Positions 44,396-58,100 of a DNA stretch of 64,000 nt are shown here, in pieces; the first letter of the stretch is position 1, and each line of letters starts with the position of its first letter. The position numbers were made by a program, and so were the translations under genes. This stretch comes from Tetranychus cinnabarinus (Eukaryota; Arthropoda; Arachnida; Trombidiformes; Tetranychidae): the NCBI GenBank assembly GCA_022266195.1, contig WHVY01000006.1, positions 3,534,001-3,598,000 on the forward strand, given 5' to 3'. The notes under the pieces were generated by a model. That model saw nothing but the letters and a program-made list of their open reading frames with translations, was not told the DNA's origin and did no database searches.

Positions 44396-44640
44396 GTTAT
44401 AAACTAGGCTAGCGTCACAAAAAAAACATTAATGTATTAAGGCGTCAAATTAGATAATAAAGATTCTTGAACTAATCACATATTATTTTTATGAAAACCC
44501 AGGCCTCATATTTTTAATATAAGAAGGACTGAATTATTAGTTGTGAAGACTGTGTGATGAAGATTTTGAGATGAACAATAAATTTTATCGATGCACTAAA
44601 CATAACCTATCGATACTGCTTACAATAGTATCGATTAACA
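44396..44640 (-). promoter_or_regulatory. Duplicated UPF1 promoter driving the YY1 chimera
   Basis: On the minus strand this segment aligns with 11845-12018. It has three ATCGATA-type words in the same order, including TATCGATA at 44608-44615. It also shares the stretches AGTGCATCGATAA, ATTTATTGTT, ATATGTGATTAGT, AGAATCTT and TTTATAACATGA, the last running into the start codon. It is slightly longer than the UPF1 version owing to insertions. Confidence 0.8.
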
Positions 44641-45243
44641 ATTTCAAAAAGTTCAATATAGCTCAGCTATAGTTCATTTTGCTTTCTGCAAAATCGAGGC
44701 GATCCATTTACTAAACATTAATTGTCAACATCAAATTTTCATCGATAAACATTATAATCAGCTAATGACAATCAAATTTTCAAAAATGTATACGTTCTAT
44801 AATCTTTATACTCTTCATAAATTCAGTTTAAGAGGTTCAGTTTGTTCGCCTTTTTGAAGCCAAAGATCCTCAGTTATACATTAATCAAAAGATGTATACA
44901 ATACATTTTATATGTTACTTCTATTGGTGCACAATATTTCATTTAAAATGACTACAATCAGTATAATATTCAATTTCATCAGACTTTATCAACCGATTTT
45001 TTAAAAGTTGAGTTGAAGGATATTTGCTTCAATATTTGAAAGCTTAAGTCCCAAGTTGCTCAGAAGAGGAATTTTAAAACGCGCTTTTCATTGAAATGAG
45101 TATTAAACAATGTTTCAAATGAATTGTCATTATTATTTAGTGATGTGATGATAATAGTGAACTTTCGACGAAATACTGTAATGTCAATCTTGATATTTTC
45201 AAAATTTTAATGAGAAATAGAGTTTCAGTTAGAGTTGCAATAT
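44641..45243. other. Intergenic spacer between YY1 promoter and serine protease 3' end
   Basis: AT-rich, no supported gene. Confidence 0.45.
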
Positions 45244-47028
45244 TCACAGATTTTTTTCAATCCAATCAAGAAATTCAGGGATTCGCGTGTAAACGCCAGG
45301 AAAGCCAGGAGTCGCACATCGTCTACCAAATGAAACGACTCCCATCAGATACCATTTTCTCATTGTGTTATCAAACATGACCAATGGGCCACCAGAATCA
45401 CCCTAAAGAGTAACAAAAATTTCTTTTTATCACCAAAACAAAAATTGAGAATTTATTTCATACCTGACAAGAATCTCGAGTAGCACCGGCGTTACTTGCA
45501 CACAAATATACTTGAGAAATCGGAACCCACTTTTTGAAAGCCTCTCTACAATATTCTTGAGGGACAATCTCGAAGCTTGCTTGGAGTAAAACTTCACTCG
45601 ATGGACCATTAAATGAAGTTCGACCCCAACCAGTGATTGTGGCACTTCTTCCAGTCAAATTGCCAAAGCGTAATAGTTGTGAGTCAAAAGGCAAGCAGAC
45701 TGGCGCCATTCTATCATTAAAAGAGACCTGAAAAGAAATAACAAGAAATTTATTCAATAATATTGTTTACTGACAATTGATATTGAGAGAAACGCAGATA
45801 ACATGACTAGTAATTAAATTGAAGTAGAGCAATGAATTAGTCACAGGTATAAATCAAAGTATAGGTGAAAAAATACAAAGATAAGTGAGTAAATCAATAT
45901 TTGATTTACCTTATTTTTCAGTTTGAGCATTGCAATATCATTTTTATACGTTTTTGGATCAAATGATTGGTGTATTTTAATAGACTCAACCAAGAAATCT
46001 TGGACGGCATCATCTTGAGAATCTTGCTCAATGTTATGTTCACCTAGCCTGACGGTCACTTTGGACGGATCACGGACAGCACCAGCTTCGTAAACACAGT
46101 GAGCAGCGGTAATAATAATTTCCTCTGAGACTAAAGTAGCTCCACATTGAGAGTTTTTAGCGCCATCTTCATCAAATAAAAGAGCAGCCTGAAATGATTA
46201 TTAGCAATAGTTGATTAGATTACAATGAATTTAAAATGTGAAATTGAACTTACCATCCACGGCCAAGTTCCTGGTTTAGCAGGGACCCCTCCGACAATCC
46301 TTGTTTCAGCTTGTTTATTAACACCACATTCCTCTTTTAACACCCAAATTTATTAGATATTGGTTAATCAGATTAAGAAAAAGTGCAACATATTGAATAC
46401 CGAACCTTTTTTCACACTTACTTGATGGTAAAGTTGGTGGTACCCTTAGGTTCAACTCTTTCAAACCTCGATCATTTCCCTGTTTGGGTCGACCAGTGGG
46501 TTTAGGTAAAGCTGTAGTTTTGACAGGTTGGGGTCTTGGTGTAATGTTTTCATGGATATTGGCTCCATTTTTATCATTTGGTCCAATAAGCTCAGCACTA
46601 GAGTCTGGGTTTACAGACGTTTCCTTATCTGGTTTAGATGGCTGAGGTTCCAGAGGATCACCATTTCCATTGTCAATCCCATTTGGTATCGAGGAAGGAC
46701 AACATAATTTGGGAACAACACCATCAAAACCACAAATTGAGTTTCTCAGTATGAGTAAATTACGCTCCTTTTGCATACTGGGACATTTTAAAATTGGTAA
46801 ACAAGTTCCTCGGCCACCTTGAAAAGTTTTACATAATATTTGTAAATCATCTGATTTTATGTCTTCATCGGATGGAAACACAACTAAAGAAAGTAAAAGG
46901 AAAGAAAGGTTTAATGGTGATTCACAAGAGGAAAGAAAGGTTTACTTACTTTGTCTTTTAACGAGTGAACCTGTAACAAGTTTGATGAGAAACAAGTTGA
47001 AAATTACTATCAAGCAAGAGACTTTCAT
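45244..47028 (-). CDS. Clip-domain trypsin-like serine protease (6 exons)
   Basis: Secreted zymogen of the arthropod clip-protease group, which acts in hemolymph cascades (prophenoloxidase, Toll, clotting). Exons: 47028-46950, 46883-46422, 46333-46254, 46188-45910, 45727-45464, 45402-45244; all GT-AG with matching phases, 440 residues. There is a signal peptide at 1-20 (CLIVIFNLFLIKLVTG) and a clip domain with six Cys at about 38-77 (LCKTFQGGRGTCLPILKCP, CGFDGVVPKLCCP). A Pro/Asn-rich linker leads to activation cleavage before IVGG at Arg192. The catalytic triad is His237 (TAAHC), Asp291 (NDIAML) and Ser391 (GDSGGP). Asp385 at the bottom of the S1 pocket (TRDSCQGDSGG) predicts trypsin-like specificity for Arg/Lys. 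All catalytic residues are intact, so it is a protease rather than a clip-domain pseudoprotease. Confidence 0.93.
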
Positions 47029-49102
47029 TTTCAAAAGTAAAGTAGACAATCCTTTTATCTTTTTCACAGGTCTCAAGCTTTGGAAGAAATGGCAAAAGCG
47101 ATTGTAAACATTAGATTTTAAGCATAGCGAAGAGTCAATTGAAAACTAATCCGTAATAAAAAGATTTTCAGCTTGCTTCAATCAAATAATCTGTTGAAAT
47201 AGAAAGAAGTTATCATTGAAATATCAGTAAATAATAGAAAACACAATTTTACAAAACTTGGGAAAGGTGGGAAAATTTGCTTACCAATAAAGATGCAACA
47301 AGAGACACAAGGTTTACTGCTTTTAGTAGGAGATCGACCACATAGAGATGATGTATTCACTTAACCTGATGAGTTACCTTAAAGTGTTGACAATTCAACT
47401 GATATCTTTTCTTTATTATAAAACCTATTCGTTTCGATCAAATTCATTTGTAAATTTTAGGTCCATTGGTTTAAAAAAGTTAAAGGTGGAGAGAGAAACT
47501 GGTTTTTTTTCTAATTTTTTCTGGTTGAATGTTTTGAAGACAAAATTCTGTTGAACTATCATTGAAATATTGGTGCTCGTTGATTCTTTTTAAATTATAA
47601 AAGGAAAATTGGTAAAATAACTAATAGACCGGAATTGTTTGATGTTACCAACCGAAGGAAATTAAAATGCAAAATAAACCAGAGGCGGACGGATGTTTAT
47701 CAAGGTTATTTATTTTCTCGATACTCCGTGTTTAATATCAGTTTGAATAACAATTCAATTATGGTTCAATTAACTTTAAAATCAAAATAATAATTTAGCA
47801 GACAGAACTTGAAGAAAGCCGAGTCTCATGTTTCATATCATTACCAGCCTTTGATGGTCACTACTTGCTACACTTCATATCTTTTGTATCATCATTCTGA
47901 AAACATTAGATCGTGCCTTAACCGAGAGACGGGTCAAAATAAATATGACCGTCAACGTATGTCCGAAGAGGTTAAAACAAGTTCATAATGGACAGCATCT
48001 CACATGTGAGTCACATCCAAGACTCGTTGTGCGAATAAACTTACAAAAACAAAGAAATTGCTATCAACCTAAATGAACATCTGAACGATAAAGACATTTC
48101 AAGTACAACAATTAACTCGAGTGAGACAAGCTTCATTCATAATTCAAGATTTGAAAACAAAGCTGATTACAACTCAACATTCAACACTATTTTGACGTTT
48201 CCTTTTGACAACAAAACAATTCACACATAATTATCGACTTCAAAGATTATTAAAACATGAAATCAATTGATTTTCATCACTCAAAGAATTGTCATTCAAT
48301 TTGTCGCGACTGAAACCACTCCTCGAAAGATATAATTCATTTGATATTGGATCGAATTTTTCGCCAAATAAACTGAATCCTGGTTTTTCCGAAAAATGTT
48401 TAGTGCTTTTATATTGATCTATTATCATTAGAGATTATCAATGTTGGTTTGGTGAAAAACTTAATTAAATTATGGTTCAATTAATTTGAAAATTAGTACA
48501 GGATTGAACGAAGATTCAAAATTTAGACAGAAAAGTTGTCCCAATGCTTTATTTACCGATCAAAACCTCCAATGAGAAATGAAATGAAGTGAAATGTTTT
48601 ATTTAATTATATGCTGATTAATTTATTATTATTAAAAGATTGGTATTTTCAATTGCAAGAGGCTCCATGTATATTTATTGAATACATGCTCAATATCAAG
48701 GAAAATGAATGTCCAAAAAGGTTAGCTTTCATGTTGAAGATCATTTAATGTTTTTTTTGCTAATCGCAAACAGGTCATCAAGAATAATAGGAAAAAACAT
48801 AATGATAAGTAACATTTTACCTTAAACTTACCTTTTTCTCATTTTGCGAAAAAGTTTCCTCATAATTAAACCTTATTTTGAAACATTTCACTTCAAGAAT
48901 CCAAATCATTTAAGATTGTCCACTGATCATCATAAGCTGCCATCTTCTCAGGGTAAGCTTGCTGCTCTCTTATCATCTTGTCCTTTGTAAGACTTTACAG
49001 TGTTTAATTTTTTTACGTGTTTTCTGGTTCTCATTTAATATTTAATTTTGTGATTTAGTGAACATTAGAATTTGTACATTTTAATCAACACCTAAAATCA
49101 AA
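47029..49102. other. Intergenic spacer between divergent genes
   Basis: Two kilobases between the minus-strand protease and the plus-strand ELOVL gene. A short exon-like minus-strand frame followed by GTAAGC (about 47360-47285) and another frame at 48240-48428 were seen, but neither can be tied to a gene. Otherwise it is AT-rich with nothing recognised. Confidence 0.4.
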
Positions 49103-49909
49103 ATGATGGAAGTGATTAGCAACAAAATTGAGAATCTATTCTCTGGTGGTTATCATGAGCCACGAACTGTTGACTATTTTTTAGTGAGCAATCCAAGATG
49201 GCAGATATTAACATTTATTGGAGCTTATTTATTAATTGCATGGAAACTTGGCCCGTCTCTAATGTCTTCAAGTAGACCCTATGATCTGCGTCCTTGGATG
49301 TTGGTTCTTAATGGGCTCAATTTTGGTGTTTACGGTATCGCTATACCCATTCTTGGCTGGTTAACCAATTTTGGCTTCAACTGTTGGCAATGTGCTGAGC
49401 CTAAAGAAGGTTTCTTTATCGAGGAGACTTTATTACGACTCAGTTATACTTATTTGTGGTTAAAATTAGCAGATATAATGACTACTTTGGTGATGATTCT
49501 TCGGGCTAAGCCAGGTCAAAAGCCAATCAATCATGCCTTACGAAATAGTAGTCTCATTTTGGTTGTTTACTTTGCCTTAAGAATGTACGCTAAAGGATCA
49601 ATCCTATTTTTACCTTTTACCGATGCCATTTTGTCAGTTTTACGATCAGCTTATTATGTCCTAGCATCTCCTGGAGCAGCTTTCCGTCATCATTTATGGT
49701 TTAAAAATTATATTCATTATGTTGCCCTGCTTTTTGCCATTCTTAATGCTACACATGGAATATCTCATTTGGCTAAATCTTGTGCTGGTCCTCCAGGTAT
49801 GATGATACTTGTTATCCTCCATAGTTGTGGTGAAATTTACACAGCTATCAAAGAGCTTACATCTAAATCAAAATTGGCTGAAGATGAATCTACAACAAAA
49901 TCTCGTTAA
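49103..49909 (+). CDS. ELOVL-family protein without the catalytic histidine box, single exon
   Basis: ELOVL proteins are ER membrane condensing enzymes that elongate very-long-chain fatty acids. This 268-residue protein has the family layout: N-terminal DYFLVSNPRW, WKLGPSLMSSSRPYDLRPWM (cf. GPxLMxxRKPFxL), a Cys-Trp luminal loop, and LRLSYTYLWLKLADIMTTLVMILR (cf. the KxxEllDTvFFvLR region). Later come LRSAYYVLASPG (cf. MYsYYxLa) and a C-terminal Lys/Ser tail. The essential HxxHH box expected after ILR is replaced by NHALRN at about 143-148. The acidic residue of the EllDT motif is kept as AD. Several hydrophobic segments fit a multipass ER protein. It is therefore likely a pseudoenzyme or a scaffold partner. 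The long intact frame argues against a dead gene. Confidence 0.8.
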   Translation: MMEVISNKIENLFSGGYHEPRTVDYFLVSNPRWQILTFIGAYLLIAWKLGPSLMSSSRPYDLRPWMLVLNGLNFGVYGIAIPILGWLTNFGFNCWQCAEPKEGFFIEETLLRLSYTYLWLKLADIMTTLVMILRAKPGQKPINHALRNSSLILVVYFALRMYAKGSILFLPFTDAILSVLRSAYYVLASPGAAFRHHLWFKNYIHYVALLFAILNATHGISHLAKSCAGPPGMMILVILHSCGEIYTAIKELTSKSKLAEDESTTKSR

Positions 49910-52172
49910 TTTGGTTAAATCTATATTTATAGTAAATGTTTATATTGATCAGCACATGGGCTTTTATTTTGTTTCACGGTGGAGCGCCGTTCATTCCTGC
50001 CAATTTTTTGTAAATTGGTTTTTTTATTGAACTATTAATATGAAATAATACTCTACGGATATTTATTTTAATAGTGAGATAAGGTTTAACTCGATATACT
50101 TACATTGCTCACAATTGGCTATTTTGTTTAGTCTCATTTGTAATTTTTAAATTGTCAATCTTTAAGTGAATAAAAAATATCAACAGTCAATTTTTTTATC
50201 AATTTTATTTTATTCTATACGCAACAATATTTTTGTTAAATCTTTGCTCATGATACAAGTAAATATTTCAACCTTTCCTGGTATCTGACTAAGGATTTGA
50301 GTTTAATAATCAACTAATGAGTTTGCATTACAGTAAAATGTATCATTGTATAGTAAAACTTGAGGATTGAGTGGTTTTCAGTGTGTTACTTGATACAAGG
50401 CCAGATTAAATTTTCGTTTACCAAAACAAAAGATTTGTAGAGCAAATATTGAATTAATAAAATATATATAATATTCACGTAATTATAATTATTGTAATAA
50501 TAATCGTAATAGTAATAATAATAGTAACCACAAAGATAATAGTAGTAATAGCAATTATTACAGAGAAACAAAAACGAACTTAGAGGTAAAATTGAGTGTG
50601 AGAGAAAGAGAGTTATGATAATCAAGCATGTTTCGCATTTAGATTGTTAAGTCTTTGGAAGGGATACAAAAGGTGGAGGTGTTTTTGAGTAGTTAATTTG
50701 TGATGAACATGCGAACAGAATTTAAACGAACTGATTAAGGATTATTTGGTCAGTGATTGTGAGATGGTTTGTTTTGTAAAGAAGAGGGAAAATAGTTGGA
50801 GAAGAAAATGTTATCTTTGCAACGAAAAATGAGAAATCGCAATGACCATGACGCTGATTCGGCAAATACATTAGATTGGTCACTATTGGTGTACAATTAT
50901 TTTTGGATGATGTCAATGAGAATGATATTAATGATGATAATGTAAAGATAATGTGAAGATGTGTTTCTTTTATGGCATAAGACGCATTTGTGTTCATTTG
51001 TTGTGGCGGCGGCAGCATTAAGTTCATTGCTCCATTGGTGGGTTTTTGTGGTGTCATAAGTAAGCAAAACAAATTACTAACAATATTGATCAGATTAGTA
51101 ATCTTTGTACGGTCAACAAAGGGATTACTTTACAAAAAGAAAACAAAATCAAAATTGAAAAATCAAGTACATATAATAATTGAAATGGAGATAAGTTAAA
51201 GGGACAGAAATTAAAATCAGATAAATGAAGAGAATCAAAGTGAAATTTGTAGTTTAAATGGAAACAGTCCTTTGATTACTCTATTGACAAAAAGAGCTAT
51301 GGACTAGGATTTTGGAGTTACAACATAATTACAATTGTTATTGAGACAATTAATTGAAAAGGAAAAAATTGTGAGTACAGAACGAAAAAAGGGAAAAGGA
51401 TGACAAAAATTAAATTGAAAGACAGATTCGGGATTATTAAATGAATAAAGGAGTTGTGAACTTAAGCTGACAATTACTGACTGATGTTAATAAAAGAATA
51501 ACATTTAAAAAGGCTTTTCTGTCAAAGGTTTTCATTTTTTTTGTTTTTTTAGTTTTTTTTGGTTGACTATTAATTATATTTACATTAATTAACTTGAAAC
51601 ATGTTTTCTCTCAAAAATTAGTTAATTTGTTTTTTGCAAGACAATGATAAACAAAACCCAAAATTACAATCATAGTCTTGATTAAAGCTCACTTTGTAGA
51701 TTTTGTTTTGTTAAAAATCTTAATGTTAATGCTTTGTTTTACACAATTATCAATCATTTAACTTTTTTTTCGTTCACTTTTTTTGATGATGCTTGCGTGG
51801 TTGCTAATTGTCTATTTTGTTGAATGTATACATGGGTTTGTAATGGGTTGGTTTGCAATTTTAAAGGTTTTAGATGTAAAGGCTATGATTAATAAGATTT
51901 CTAATGAGCTTTACAAAAAAAATGGAAGTGAGGAAAAAAGGAGACAAAATAATTGGAAGGAGGAAGGGAAGAAAAAGAGAATCAATCTCCATAGATACAA
52001 GAATTCATAATAAATCTTTGTTTAGGACCTCTCGTTAAGTTAAGTGATTGCAAGAGAGGGAAAATAATCTCTACATCTCTGAATCGGTCACCTCTTTGAG
52101 TACTTGCGAGTGAGGATATTAAGAGTGAGAGAGAGAGGTAGAGAAAGAGAGAGATTTTGAAGAGATGAGGAA
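49910..52172. other. Convergent 3' spacer
   Basis: Between the 3' ends of the ELOVL-like gene and gawky. It holds an AT/TAA microsatellite (about 50460-50540), GA-rich tracts near 52110-52160 and AATAAA words, but no supported gene. Part is presumably gawky 3' UTR. Confidence 0.5.
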
Positions 52173-55100
52173 TCATGATCGTAGGATCATAGCGTTGATC
52201 CTATGATCACCTTCATTGGAAGGATTCATCATCCAATTGCCATAGGAACTTGATTGAGGACGGATACCTGCCATTGATTGATCTCCCCGTGGACCAAGTC
52301 TCTCTTGACCCAATCCTGGAGGTGGTCCTCGAGTCTTTGTCATAGATCCACTCCACAGAACTTCATTATTTGGAGTTTCATTCGGAATAGCGCCCCAACC
52401 TGATAAAAAGAAAATATTTTTAAAACCAAATTCACTCAAATTTGACTAAAAAAATTATTCAAAGGTAGTTAATAAAATAATTACCGGCATTGGCGTTAGT
52501 ATTGAAAGCCCAAGTAGCGTTGGAAGATAAGCCAACAGACGGGGCCAATATATCACTATTCATTGAGGTTGGACTTGCACCTTTGGCTGACCAATTATTG
52601 TACAAACCGGTTAATATTGCCGGATCACGGATTGTGTTCACAGAGAACGGAGATCGAGTAACACTGCCGGGAGTTATATGAGGATCATCCTCGATTTTCA
52701 TACCAGAAACACCTTTCCATGGTTTACCTGGTTCAAATTCAGGAACAAGGTTATTTATATCATTAAGGTCCATATTGTTCACAGTCGTTTGGCTAGGAGC
52801 TGTCATTATGCCTCCAGTCACACTAGATGAGCTTGACATGACTAAACCTTTCAAGTCTCCGGATTGCGTACTGTTTGGTCCCATAACAGAGGAAGGAACA
52901 GAATTAAAGGCCATGGAAACAGCATTCATCATGGAATCTTTTGACCAATTTGAACCATCATTTCCATTTCCAGGAAAGTTTAAACCTGACCAACCTCCGA
53001 TGCCAGAACCATTATCACTACCATTACCACGGTTCAAACCACTGTCGTTTATATGATGCTTTGAAGATCCAGGGGCACGAAGAAAATCATTGTTTCCGCT
53101 GTTATTTGATCCAGATGAACCATGTTCGACTCTATCCATGTTAGAAAATTTCCAGGTTTTCAATCGTGAATGTTGATGTTGTCGACCATTTCCTTGTTGT
53201 TGTCCTTGTTGATTACCAACATTTGTATTCATACCTCCATTGAGGCCAGAAATGCCAAGCCCTTGATGTGCTCCAGCAGCACCACTTTGGACAAAATCTT
53301 TGAGCGATAAATCACAGAAATCACTGTTCAATTGAATGCTATCATTATCTTTGAGGAAGTCCATGCCGGCTCCATTTCCACTTCCATGATTTGAATTGAA
53401 TACCGGAGGAATAGAGTTACTATTGCCAATATTTGATAATGCCAATATTTGAGCATGAGAGGCTTGTGCAGAAGCCAACACTTGTTGTGAATGGTTTTGA
53501 ACACCTCCATTTCCTCCAATATCACCATTTGATTGAGAATAAATTAAACCAGATTGATTTACAAGTGATGCTTGTGAATTCATAGGTTGAGAGTGAGTTG
53601 GACCACCAGTCATCTGTCCCTGTTGTTGCTGTTGTTTTAGGAACAAACCTTGTTGAATAGTTATCTGATTTTGTAAGTTTTGGATTCGTAACTTGGTTTG
53701 AGTGATTTGTACGTGAAGATTTGACTGAGAAGAGTTATTGAAAGGTCCCCCATTTTTGGGGTGAGAGGCAATTTGTAGTTGTAATTGTTGGAGTGTTTTG
53801 ATATTTTGTAAAAGCTGATTGATCAAATGGATAGTAGGTAATGCCAACGGTTGATTCAATATCTAAAAATTTTGAAAACATAGGATGAAAATTGTGAGAT
53901 TCAACCAGGGAGGAATAGATTCATTAAAGTATAATTGAAAGAAATATTTACCTGAGCATTAAGATGGCCAGATTGAACAGCTAATTGAATCTGTTGGACC
54001 AAATGCATCAATTGTTTTTCTGATGGCAAATTGGGCTGACCTGAGCCCAAGTTTTTAGCTGCTTGATTCCTTAGCACATTTTGGACATGATTGATCTAAA
54101 AGTTGGAATTGTTGAAGAAAATTTCGTTTAATTTCCGTCTTCATAATTTATTCAATTTATTGCTAGAGCAACTGTACTTACTGAGGGTAATGCTTGAGAA
54201 GGCGCTTGATTAAGCTGATGATGAATTTGGCTTTGATCATGTTGTTGCTGCGAATTAGACTGTTGGACGTTAATGATATGGTCTGGAGTCTGGTGAGAGG
54301 AAAGAGTCACTTGTGGCTGGTTCTGTTGCATCCCTTGAGATGGATTACGATTCATAATACTGGAAAGACTAGAATTGACGAGGCCAGGGTTCAAGAGTAG
54401 ACTAGTCGGAGTATTGCTGCTGACCTGGTCCTTACCCCTCAAATCCATCTCATTCATATTATCACGCATTGAGAAAGCTCGAGCAAGATCTGAGTAATCA
54501 AATAATTAATGAAGAGTTAATAAACAAAATAAATAATGCGTTTGTTTGAACACATGTAAATTTGTACGCAAGGTGAGGAGAACATACCATTAAAATCACC
54601 GTTTGATAATCCACTGGAACGTAAGGCATTTTCAATATCTCCTTTCTGAGAAAATGACAAAAAAGACAAGAAAATTAGAAAAAAGAATAAAAAAATAAAT
54701 TTCAGGTGTACTAACCTTGCATCCCATTTCCATCAATAGTCGATAAACTTTGTTATTGTTCAACATTTCTTTTGATATCGGAGGTTGTTGTTGAGAAGGC
54801 ATTCCTTGTTTATTTTTGTTCCAATTATTTTCATCAGTGGGCTCATCGCCAGTTAACCAATTATTTGCTCCACCAGTTCGTCCTTTCGATCCCCAATACG
54901 AAAGAGGACTTGCAGGTCCAACATCAGATCCCCAATTTCCAGCAGGATTACCTCCAGGAGTATTTGGTGTACCAGGTGTTTTAGGAGTCCCGTTATCATT
55001 TTGTTTTTGGCCCCATCCAAAACCTTGAGATGAAATTGTAGCATTAGCATCACGTTCATCATCATTTGGTGGGTTAGCATTGAAATTATAGTTTTTATTA

Positions 55101-58100
55101 ATATTATGATTATTTTGGTTATTACCTCCAATAGGCATTTGATTACTCTTTGAATTAGAGTTCTGATTATCACTCCAGCCTCTGTTGGCTTGTTTGTTCC
55201 AGATATCAGTGCCTTGATTACTCAAACCACCATCACCACCATCACTGTTGTCATTTGTGAAATTACCTGGCAATCCATTGGCTTGTTTGTTTTGGTTATT
55301 ATTGTTGCTGCCATTGTTACCTTTGTTTGTGTTATTTCCTTTCAATCCTGGGGCACCAGGGGGTAATCGGATCATTCCTGGACTAGGCGAAGTTATTCCC
55401 GAACCTGCACTGTTTTTGTTACTTTGTGAGGCAAGAGCATTATTTCCATTGGCACTATTACCTGGTATTTTGGGATTGTTAGCAGGGTCTTTCCAGCGAG
55501 CAATTTTATTATGCTGTTCAGGTTTACCCCAAACAGCAGTTCCATCGTCGACACCATTACCGGAAGATGCAGGAGGAATTCGTTTCCTGGCATTTTCTTC
55601 GTCACCATCCCAACCTGAGGGATTTACTGATTCATTATTCTTATTGAATCCGCCTTGAGAAGTGCCCCAGGTTCCAATGTTAACTGAGCCAGAGCCTGAA
55701 CCAGAGGATGCTGAAGATGAGCAAGAGCTTTTCATGCCATTACTGTTCATATTCATATTATCACGCTTCATACCAACACCGGATGGGTAAGCAATGCCTA
55801 AGTTTGAGCCAGCGGCCATGGGACCACCAAAGTTTCCAGCACTGTTGTTTGAAACATTATTTGATGCTAATGCACCATTCCCATTATTGGCTTTATTTGA
55901 GCTTCCCCAAATAGAAGCTGCATTGTCAGAGCATGGATCAGATTCTGTAACATAAGATTGAATATTAAATATCGAATCAGACAAAAAAATAAACGAACAT
56001 TTGATACAATTACGATCAAATAAATATAAAGAGCAGCAGCAGATTATGTATAAAACTTTAAAGGAACAAACTGACTGGTATGCACCAGGAAATCAAATCG
56101 CAAGAAAAAGAAAAAACACTTAAAAGAGACAAATATTAATGATTAAGAGTTAAGGAATGAATTTAAACGAAATAAAATAATTTGATGCTTTAATGAAGTA
56201 ATGAATGGGGATAGTAAAAGTAAAGCGAATAAAGAGGGAAATAAATAGGGGGTGGATTTTTCCATTCAGGTCAACATGAAAAAGCAAACAGAGCGTTGTG
56301 ATGTTAAATGTTAAAGCCAGAACATTCAAAATGCTGAACTATCATTTAATATATACGGATCAAGAAACTTTCAATCAAATCAATTCATCTTAAAACGAAA
56401 GCGCACAATAGAGGTAAGAGATAATGAGCCTTTGGTGGGTGAATACTAGACCAAAGGTTTTAATTAAGTTGAAAAAATCTAATAATTGCCACGTTGAAAT
56501 GATAGTCAAATAATTGATATCAGCTTCTGCTTGGACGAATGAACTAGATATTCTTCAACAGAAAAATATAAAATAATAGAATTTTATTCTTACCGGAAGG
56601 AGCAGAGTGATTGTTGTTGGCATTCATAACAGGAGCTGCAATCGCACTTACACCTCCAGTTGCCATAGAAGCTGTGGCAGAAACACCTGAGTGAACGCCT
56701 GTCCAAACATTGCTTGAATCTTCTTCTTCACCCCAAGTGCCTCCGATATGAGATGCAGAGTTATGGCCCCATTGTTGAGATACCTTTTGATTCGTTGAGA
56801 CTGTTGGTGTTGCAGCAATAGGTGCAGCTGATGATGATGATGATGCAGCCGAAGCCACTGAGATAAGTGCTTTGGTTTTATTACGGACGGTATATTCCCA
56901 AATTTCTGTGCCTGTTATAGAACCGGTAGACCACAAAGAGCTATTCTCATTTGGACTCGACTGAAGGGACGGAGGGAGATCCCAGGCCTTTTCCTGGTTT
57001 ATCACCTATATTGTAAATAATAAAAAAATATGAGTAAGCTGTGAGGAAGAGAAAAGCGCCATAAAAGCATTTATCTAATACGTACAGTTTTACCCCAGTC
57101 ATCAGAAAAGAGAGCAGCATCTTTGAGATAGTCATTTGGAGCAGGTTTACCCTCTCCATCGGTGACAGTCATGGCGACGGCGGAATTGGGATGAGATCCA
57201 TATGAAAAATCATTCTCACGGATCATGTGGCTTTCTTCACTACCGTCCTGAATATTGCTATCGTTAAGCCAATTTCGATTACCAGAACCTTTGGAGGCAG
57301 TTGAGCTACCCCAGCTAGGGCCTGGAGCTCCTTGGTTGTTGGATTGAGTTTTGTTATTTTGTTTCTTTTGTTGAAATTGATTTTGTTGAAGTTGTTGACT
57401 AGCGCAACCCCAGCCAGAATCATTATTCCTGAAAATATTAAGCAAAATAATCAAAAATTAAAAATAAGGACAACTTTTGTCTAAATTAGGCTAGATTAAT
57501 GAAGTCAATCACTGAATGCGACGCATTAACATCGCTGATACCATTCAAGTAAATGGTGATTCTTGAGTTTGAAATAAAAAATTTGACACAAATTGTAATC
57601 ATAAATTCGTAAATGTGCAAAAATAATGCTTGATACGAGAACCTTAGAAGCCCAAGTCATATAAATAATTAATCTAGAATGAATTTAGTGAAATCTAGTA
57701 AAATTTGTCAAGTTGATAATTAGGTTTCAATTGATAGAAACAATGAAATAAATTGACTTTCTCATTAATAACAAGTGATTAACCAAAGAATGATTCTTCA
57801 ACTCACATTGAATTAATAGATGGGCCTCCACAATTTGCACTGCTTTCGCCTCTTTGAGATCTAATTGAAGGCCATCCTTCATTCTTGCTCGGTCCATCCT
57901 GGGACCTTTCTGAGTGATTATTAAAAGTGTTACCAGAGGTAAAGTTGTAATTAGGGAAAGAATGGTCATCACCATCATCACAGTTTGGTCCAGTGTTAAA
58001 TGAGAGTCTATTATCACTGGTTTTGCTGACACTATTATTATTAGTCATTTTACTTCCAGTGCTCATAAAATTATCACAACCACCAATAGCACCAAGAAGT

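Noticed and set aside
47178..47360. Exon-like minus-strand frame followed by GTAAGC upstream of the clip protease
   Set aside because: The protease already has a good signal peptide in the exon starting at 47028, and no matching acceptor joins in frame.
54772..55914. Plus-strand frames opposite gawky exons
   Set aside because: Shadows of the Asn/Gly/Ser-rich coding sequence; gawky splice sites, UBA and PAM2 support the minus strand.
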